A stretch of DNA of 10,247 nucleotides, taken from assembly GCA_934539295.1 (NCBI GenBank), contig CAKTCN010000058.1, positions 1 to 10,247 of the forward strand, in the 5' to 3' direction. This stretch comes from an uncultured Allosphingosinicella sp. (lineage in GTDB: Bacteria; Pseudomonadota; Alphaproteobacteria; Sphingomonadales; Sphingomonadaceae). The notes under the pieces were generated by a model. The model searched no databases. It saw only the letters and a program-made list of their open reading frames with translations, and was not told the DNA's origin. Below, in pieces: positions 6,347 to 10,247 of the stretch (within the stretch, counting starts at the first letter, position 1; each line of letters begins with the position of its first letter). The translations under genes and the position numbers were made by a program.

Positions 6347-8524
6347 TCAGAGCTCAAGGGCCACTACCTCATATTCGGACAGCCCAGGAATGGTGAAGCT
6401 CAGCGTTCGCCCCGCCTGCTGGAACGGGAAGTTCGCACCGGCCCGCAACAGCGTAGCTCGGCGGATAGGTGCGCTAGACGGCAACGCCATTGTCACCTGC
6501 TGTGGCCCGATCCGGTACTGCTTGCGGAAGGTGTTCGCATAGGCGTTGGGGTTGGTGTAATTCAGGAGGTGGAAGGCGTAGCCGGGCTCGGTCCTCCAGG
6601 CGAACGTCTCGATCAGTCCCTCGCCGGATACGGATGGCCCGACATCGCCGCGCATCAGCCAGCGCACCGCTTCCGCCATCACCACCGCCAGGTCATCGTC
6701 GCCCGTGCGGCGATAGGTCGCTTCGACATCGCCAGCGAAATGCACCAGCCGCGATCGGCCCCGTTCCCGCAGCACCATCGCCGGCTTGTTGGTGTGCGGC
6801 GCGCGACTGTAGGTCTGCTCGGTCGGGTAGATAGGATAGGGATCGACCACCGTGAGTGGCGACTTGCCCGCCGCGTCGATCGGGATCGTCCAATTGGGTC
6901 CCGCAATCCAATTAGTGTCATGGAACGCGGCCAATATCGGATGTGCCGTTTCGATCCGCTGGTAGCTGGCAAAGGTGGCCGGATAAGGATCGGTGTTGCC
7001 GGGCAGCGGCTTGTGCGAGTCCGCCCGTGTTCCGGCGCAGCGCATTCCAAACAGCCTGCCGAGCGCGAAGTCGGCGCGGCGCTGACCGGCCGTATCGTAC
7101 AGCCCCGTCTCGAAGCTGGTCATCAGCGAACCGCCACGCCCCACGTAAGCGGTGATCAATGCCGCCTGCGTGTTCGTCAGGATCGCGATATTGGGCAGCA
7201 GCACCGCCGAATAGCGGGACAGTTTCTCGGCGGTCAGGTTCTCCGCCGTCAGCAGATCAAACGGGATGCGCGCTTCCAGCAGGATCGCATACAATCCCTG
7301 CACCGAGTCCGTAGCGTCGCTGCCCTCCGGGCTGGGATAAAGCCGGTTGGTCAGCGGCGAGACGACCAGGGCGACTTTGTGGAGCGACTCGATCGTGTGG
7401 AAGTGTGGATCGTGCGCGGCCTGCCACGACAGGAAATCACGGCCGATCGCCTGCCAGCGCCGGTCTTCGTTGAACCCCTGGTGATCGCCGAGCCAATGAT
7501 AGTGCACGGCCGCGCCCGCCGCCGCACTCTGCGCCATGCGGGTTTGAAGCTCGGCTGCGTTCTGCGTCGCGTTGCGCCACCAGATCCTCGCGCCTCTGGC
7601 CCATGCGCCTGTCAGGTTGAGTACGGTGCGCGAGCCCATCACATCGCGGGCGAGCCGCGCCTGCTGTGCGGAGTCCCACACCGGCAGCCCTGCCCCGCGA
7701 TTCTGGTTGTCGCACAGCAGAACCTCCGCCGCGCGCGTCAGCGCGGTCAGGTCCAGCTCCCCTCCCTTCAGCCCCCCGGTTATGTTGCCGGTGTAGAAGC
7801 GGTCGCTGCGCCCGGTTTTGGCGATGCCCGTATACATCTTCCAAAGGTTGATCGCGCGCGCCTGATAGGCGGCGACATAGGCCGGGCTATCGGCGTCGGC
7901 GAACTTGCGGCAGGCCTGGCACCAGCAACGCCTGACCTCCGTATTGGGCCACCCATTGGTGTACAGCCCATCCACGTCGTAGCGTTCCACGAGTTCACGC
8001 ATGATGGCGGGGATCTGCTGGTCATAATAAGCCGTGAACTGGCAGGTCTCGGCATAGCCGGGCGGCAGCACTCCGCCCCCGGCAGCATGCCGCGCGATGC
8101 TGCCGTCGCGTGCCCGTAGCAGCCAGTCAGGATGGTTCGCAGCCGTGGAGAGCTGGACGATATCCGGACTGAAGCGACCTACCACCCGGATGTTGCGCTT
8201 GCGCAAGGCCGACACGCATTCGCCGAACAGGTCGCGCCCCTTCAGCCCCGCGGCAGGCGGAAAGTCGGGCACGGCGGACGGGTAGAATGAAACGGAGCCT
8301 GTGACGCTGAGAAACGTGGCCTGCGCCTTGGCCGCCGCAAGAAAATCGGCATAGGCCTCGACGTCCATGTCCAGCGGGTCGAGTTCGTTGAAGTTGATGT
8401 GAAGCACGCGCTTGACCCGGGTATACCAGGGTGCAGCCGCCGGGTCCGCTCGCGATGCGGACGGCAGGCCGGCAATTGTCGCAGCGGCCGACAAGGCTGC
8501 GAACTCACGACGATTTAGATCCAT
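6347..8524 (-). CDS. Tat-exported glycoside-hydrolase-like protein (GHL6 / GH42-trimerisation-like)
   Basis: This is a 725-residue protein with a twin-arginine signal, NRREFAALSAAATIAGLPSA, probably cleaved after ASRA near residue 26, so it is exported folded to the periplasm. Residues about 35-375 look like a TIM-barrel glycosidase of the hypothetical glycosyl hydrolase type: HINFNELDPLDMDVEAYADF near the start, VVGRFSPDI, and YDVDGLYTNGWPN (182-194). A cysteine cluster CWCQAC (200-205) then follows. Residues about 383-570 (KVALVVSP...LYAILLEARIPFDLLTAENL...YSAVLLPNIAILT) resemble the glutamine-amidotransferase-like trimerisation domain of GH42 beta-galactosidases. The end is beta-rich (PGYAFHLLNYTNPN...). 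Start support is GGAGAGG three bases before ATG 8524. No transporter, TonB receptor or sugar regulator is nearby, so this is not an obvious utilisation locus. The substrate and the catalytic acids are not assigned; activity on a galactoside- or fucoside-like glycan is only a guess. Confidence 0.75.
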   Translation of the reverse strand: MDLNRREFAALSAAATIAGLPSASRADPAAAPWYTRVKRVLHINFNELDPLDMDVEAYADFLAAAKAQATFLSVTGSVSFYPSAVPDFPPAAGLKGRDLFGECVSALRKRNIRVVGRFSPDIVQLSTAANHPDWLLRARDGSIARHAAGGGVLPPGYAETCQFTAYYDQQIPAIMRELVERYDVDGLYTNGWPNTEVRRCWCQACRKFADADSPAYVAAYQARAINLWKMYTGIAKTGRSDRFYTGNITGGLKGGELDLTALTRAAEVLLCDNQNRGAGLPVWDSAQQARLARDVMGSRTVLNLTGAWARGARIWWRNATQNAAELQTRMAQSAAAGAAVHYHWLGDHQGFNEDRRWQAIGRDFLSWQAAHDPHFHTIESLHKVALVVSPLTNRLYPSPEGSDATDSVQGLYAILLEARIPFDLLTAENLTAEKLSRYSAVLLPNIAILTNTQAALITAYVGRGGSLMTSFETGLYDTAGQRRADFALGRLFGMRCAGTRADSHKPLPGNTDPYPATFASYQRIETAHPILAAFHDTNWIAGPNWTIPIDAAGKSPLTVVDPYPIYPTEQTYSRAPHTNKPAMVLRERGRSRLVHFAGDVEATYRRTGDDDLAVVMAEAVRWLMRGDVGPSVSGEGLIETFAWRTEPGYAFHLLNYTNPNAYANTFRKQYRIGPQQVTMALPSSAPIRRATLLRAGANFPFQQAGRTLSFTIPGLSEYEVVALEL

Positions 8525-8733
8525 CTACCTCTCCGGCGCTTGTTATACGCTATGACTAAGGCCTTCGATCCTTGGCCGAAAGTCTCAATCCTGTTGGACA
8601 GGTTCCGGAGGGTATGAGCCGGTGTTATCAAATCAGCCGGTCGGCGTGCGCAGAACAGCACTCACCGTGCGTTGTTCGCGATTGTTTTTCTACAAGATGG
8701 TGCCGCCATGCTCGACAGCACCATCTCACAGAT
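8525..8733. other. Spacer upstream of the glycoside-hydrolase-like gene
   Basis: This 209-bp spacer must hold the promoter of the downstream minus-strand gene and the transcript end of the His-rich gene. Apart from the inverted repeat at 8696-8725 I see no gene or RNA. The plus-strand open frames here are the opposite strand of the His-rich gene. Confidence 0.5.
8696..8725 (-). terminator. Inverted repeat after the His-rich gene, possible terminator
   Basis: GATGGTGC (8696-8703) and GCACCATC (8718-8725) pair perfectly over 8 bp around a 14-nt loop, 8 bp past the stop of the minus-strand His-rich gene. No T-run follows on the minus strand (it reads TTGTAGAAAAAC), so it is at best an imperfect terminator or an mRNA 3' stabiliser. 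Confidence 0.4.
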
Positions 8734-9033
8734 TTAGTAGCAGCGGCGAACCCGGTGATTGCCGTTCCACACCACTCGGCAGTGATTGTCGCGGCCGGCG
8801 TAGTATCTGCCACGGGCGCGGTAATCGCGGTCATGCCGGTAATAACCCTGGCTTCGGTAGTCGCGGTGGTCGCGATAGTCCCTATGCCAGCGATGGTCCC
8901 GATCATAGCCCCAGTGGCGGTCCGCGCGATGCTCATACCGGTGGTGGTCACGCGCCTCGGCAGCGGTCGAAACTGTACTCGTGGCTAACACGAGGCCGAT
9001 AGCCGCCAATATCCCTCGCATCAAAGTCTTCAT
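8734..9033 (-). CDS. Small secreted His/Arg/Tyr-rich protein (99 aa)
   Basis: A Sec signal peptide (MKTLMRGILAAIGLVLATST, likely cleaved after AEA near residue 27) leads into a mature peptide of about 72 residues. It is dominated by His, Arg, Asp and Tyr in RDYRDHRDYR-like repeats. The end is CRVVWNGNHRVRRCY, with two cysteines (C85, C98) that could form a disulfide in the periplasm. Small exported proteins of this composition and Cys tail are common in sphingomonads and generally lack a known function. The histidines suggest metal binding and the basic charge suggests association with acidic envelope polymers; both are inference. The start is secure: AGGAGG (9038-9043 on the minus strand) lies 4 nt before ATG 9033. 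Upstream are a small hairpin and an inverted repeat that may control it. It is monocistronic as far as can be seen. Confidence 0.82.
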   Translation of the reverse strand: MKTLMRGILAAIGLVLATSTVSTAAEARDHHRYEHRADRHWGYDRDHRWHRDYRDHRDYRSQGYYRHDRDYRARGRYYAGRDNHCRVVWNGNHRVRRCY

Positions 9034-9047
9034 GGCGCCTCCTGTCT

Positions 9048-9064
9048 GCCCCGATCAGCGGGGC
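9048..9064 (-). promoter_or_regulatory. Small hairpin in the 5' leader of the His-rich gene
   Basis: GCCCCG (9048-9053) pairs with CGGGGC (9059-9064) around a 5-nt loop, just upstream of the AGGAGG ribosome binding site. It is a strong GC stem without a T-run. It could influence leader stability or initiation. Confidence 0.4.
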
Positions 9065-9100
9065 TGCACTGCCAGAAAGCGCTTTACGGTCTTGCCTCTC

Positions 9101-9130
9101 CCTGAACCCTCATGTCGGCAATCGTTCAGG
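9101..9130 (-). promoter_or_regulatory. Inverted repeat / promoter-like site upstream of the His-rich gene
   Basis: CCTGAAC (9101-9107) and GTTCAGG (9124-9130) form a perfect 7-bp inverted repeat with a 16-bp spacer, about 70-100 bp before the start codon. Read on the minus strand it gives TGAAC, 16 bases, GTT. This resembles the alphaproteobacterial EcfG general-stress promoter (GGAAC, 16-17 bases, CGTT), but with one mismatch in each element and a spacer one base short. It may instead be an operator. Confidence 0.4.
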
Positions 9131-9167
9131 TATATGCGCGCCGTGAGCTTCGATGAGCTGACAGAGG

Positions 9168-9332
9168 GGTGCTGTCAAAGCAACAGGTCTGAAGGAACTG
9201 AAGGCGCCCCTCTCTGATCTCCCGCTCCCGAAACAAGAGCGAAGCACGAGTGTGTCCAGGATCTAGCCGGATACGGGTGCAGCACTGACAGCGTCACCCC
9301 AGCCTAACCCCTCCATTTGCTTTGCCAACACC
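9168..9332 (+). repeat. Repeat B: second copy of the small MITE-like element
   Basis: This 165-bp non-coding segment is homologous to 4690-4852. Its ends are GGTGCTGTCAAAGCAACAGG (9168-9187) and, on the minus strand, GGTGTTGGCAAAGCAAATGG (9332-9313). They match each other at 16 of 20 positions and are close to the IS6 end. The right end directly abuts codon 6 of a truncated IS6 transposase start (9333-9403). The inner motif GCAGCACTGACAGCG is kept as in repeat A. No open frame of note is present. Confidence 0.65.
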
Positions 9333-9403
9333 GTTGTCGGCCTTGCTCATGGCAGCAGGCTGGCAAGCCCCTACCCCGCCCCGCCAGTTGCTTTGACAGC
9401 GCC
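9333..9403 (-). mobile_element. Truncated IS6 5' end with the first six transposase codons
   Basis: Reading the minus strand from 9403 gives the IS6 end GGCGCTGTCAAAGCAACTGG, the pyrimidine-rich leader also seen at 1457-1489, and an ATG at 9350 followed by codons for MSKADN. The intact copy has MSKAEN. After the sixth codon (9333) the sequence switches to the end of repeat B. The small differences show it derives from a related rather than identical IS6 copy. Confidence 0.8.
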
Positions 9404-9564
9404 GTGCCGCCTGGTCGCCGAGGCGCTCGATGCCGTTTTGGCTGGCGTTCGGCTGCCTGACACGAAACGTGGCGTATCATGCCTTTGGAATACCGTATCT
9501 AGCATTACAGTTGCGTTCTTGATCGGGTTCTGAATCATTGGGTCACCATGACGAGGAGGTCGTG
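9404..9564. other. Leader region before the IS701-type transposase
   Basis: This 161-bp stretch has no supported gene. It should contain the left end of the IS701-type element, but its terminal inverted repeat cannot be identified without the opposite end, which is outside the window. Confidence 0.4.
9554..9559 (+). promoter_or_regulatory. Ribosome binding site deciding a GTG start
   Basis: AGGAGG lies 5 nt before GTG 9565, which opens the transposase frame. The ATG at 9548 is out of frame and meets a stop after six codons, so the GTG is the likely start. Confidence 0.65.
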
Positions 9565-10247
9565 GTGACGGGAACATTGATCGAGGCGACGCTGGAGCTG
9601 TGGGCGTCATCGCTACGCGAGGTGAAAGCGCGGATGCGGCCCTTGTTCAGTCAGGAGCGGGTTGCAGCCTCGGCGAGCAGCTTTCTGAACGGGTTGCTGG
9701 GCGACGAACGGCGCAAGACCGGCTGGGTGCGTGCGGAGGCAGCCGGCGACGCGGGTCCGTGGCGTCAGCAGGCGATCCTGGGCCGCGGGCGGTGGGATGC
9801 GGATGCCTTGCGCGACGTCGTGCGCGACTATGCCATCGAGCATCTCGGCACGGACGACGCGGTGCTGGTCATCGACGAGACCGGGTTCCTGAAGCAGGGC
9901 AAGGCGTCGTGCGGCGTGGGGCGCCAGTACACCGGGTCGGCCGGCAAGGTGACCAACTGCCAGATCGGCGTGTTCGCCGCCTATGTCTCGGCCAAGGGCC
10001 ATGCCTTCATCGACCGGGCGCTGTATCTGCCGAAGAACTGGACCGCCGATCCGGCACGGCTGGCGGCAGCGCACGTGCCCGAGGGCACGGCTTTCGCGAC
10101 CAAGCCGGCGCTGGCGGTGGAAATGATCAAACGCGCGATAATGGCTGACATGCCCTTCGCCTGGGTTGCGGCTGACGTGACCCCAATCTCTCATCCAGCG
10201 TTGACCAGAGACCGACCGGTGTTGTTGCGCATGAGCGCAGGTGAAGC
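9565..10247 (+). pseudogene. IS701-family transposase, 5' part, apparently interrupted
   Basis: The frame starts at GTG 9565 (VTGTLIEATLELWASSLREV) and stays open to the window edge. Family features follow in order: an N-terminal helical region with SSFLNGLLGDERRKTGW (39-54) and RWDADALRDVVRDYAIEHL. The first catalytic Asp is D104 in VLVIDETGFLKQGKASCGVG, followed by RQYTGSAGKVTNCQIGVFAA (120-139). The second is D204 in MPFAWVAAD. Full-length IS701-type transposases run to about 400 residues, and AAD normally continues SVYG with a long C-terminal half. Here the sequence after D204 becomes VTPISHPALTRDRPVL, which does not fit, so homology appears to stop at about 10177. The likeliest cause is insertion of another element just inside the window edge. 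The gene is taken as broken; the rest lies outside. Confidence 0.8.
10177..10247 (+). mobile_element. Possible end of another insertion sequence
   Basis: From 10177 the sequence (GTGACCCCAATCTCTCATCC...) no longer encodes the IS701-type transposase. It begins with TGACCCC and contains TTGACCAGAGACC, features reminiscent of IS21-type ends. Only about 70 bp are visible and no transposase is in view, so both identity and exact boundary are inference. Confidence 0.3.

Noticed and set aside
6569..8119. Very long (516-codon) plus-strand open frame
   Set aside because: It is the opposite strand of the glycoside-hydrolase-like gene; its His/Arg-rich translation is typical of an antisense frame in GC-rich DNA.
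8572..8988. Plus-strand frame rich in Val/Ile/Ala resembling a membrane protein
   Set aside because: It is the complement of the His-rich gene; hydrophobic Val codons arise from His/Asp/Tyr codons on the other strand. The minus-strand gene has a signal peptide and an AGGAGG site.
9600..10148. Plus-strand open frame inside the IS701-type gene
   Set aside because: It is in a different frame from the recognised transposase motifs (IDETGF, RQYTGSAGK, FAWVAAD) and has no motif itself.
1..10247. CRISPR array, tRNA, rRNA or riboswitch
   Set aside because: No regularly spaced repeats, no tRNA-like cloverleaf and no recognisable riboswitch core were seen on either strand by eye.

Overview
The window looks like an accessory stretch of chromosome or large plasmid from a GC-rich alphaproteobacterium, most likely a Sphingomonas-type member of Sphingomonadales. 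The grounds are a PEPxxW-type (PEP-CTERM/exosortase) sorting tail, a small secreted His/Arg/Tyr-rich protein with a Cys-containing tail of a kind common in sphingomonads, and IS6- and IS701-family transposases. This assignment is inference; there is no rRNA, tRNA or housekeeping marker.

Layout from left to right. (1) 1-680: sparse sequence with one small hypothetical ORF on the minus strand and a good minus-strand terminator at 643-665. (2) 681-1509: an IS6-family element whose transposase carries a one-base frameshift after the catalytic triad. (3) 1477-3631, minus strand: a two-gene two-component operon, a NarL/FixJ-type response regulator followed, with an 8-nt overlap, by a six-helix membrane histidine kinase. 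The IS sits at the kinase 3' end and supplies its last ten codons and its stop. (4) 3858-4688, plus strand and divergent from the operon: a secreted PEP-CTERM protein with a coiled-coil-like middle. (5) 4690-4852: a small repeat with IS6-like ends. (6) 4875-5816, minus: glutaminase. (7) 5870-6088, minus: a small hypothetical protein. (8) 6299-6335: a solo IS6-type end. (9) 6347-8524, minus: a Tat-exported, glycoside-hydrolase-like protein. (10) 8734-9033, minus: the His-rich secreted peptide, with an inverted repeat in its upstream region. (11) 9168-9403: a second copy of the small repeat joined exactly to a truncated IS6 5' end. (12) 9565-10247, plus: an IS701-family transposase that loses similarity after about codon 204 and looks interrupted by another element.

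The metabolic and envelope genes do not form one pathway. What ties the window together is IS6-type sequence: one frameshifted IS copy, two roughly 164-bp repeats bounded by the same kind of end, one solo end and one truncated 5' end. Four of these lie at or very near the 3' end of a gene or next to another repeat. The most interesting signals are this non-autonomous repeat family, the IS-made kinase tail, and the divergent pairing of a two-component system with a PEP-CTERM protein. I found no CRISPR array, phage module, toxin-antitoxin pair or clearly new defence system.
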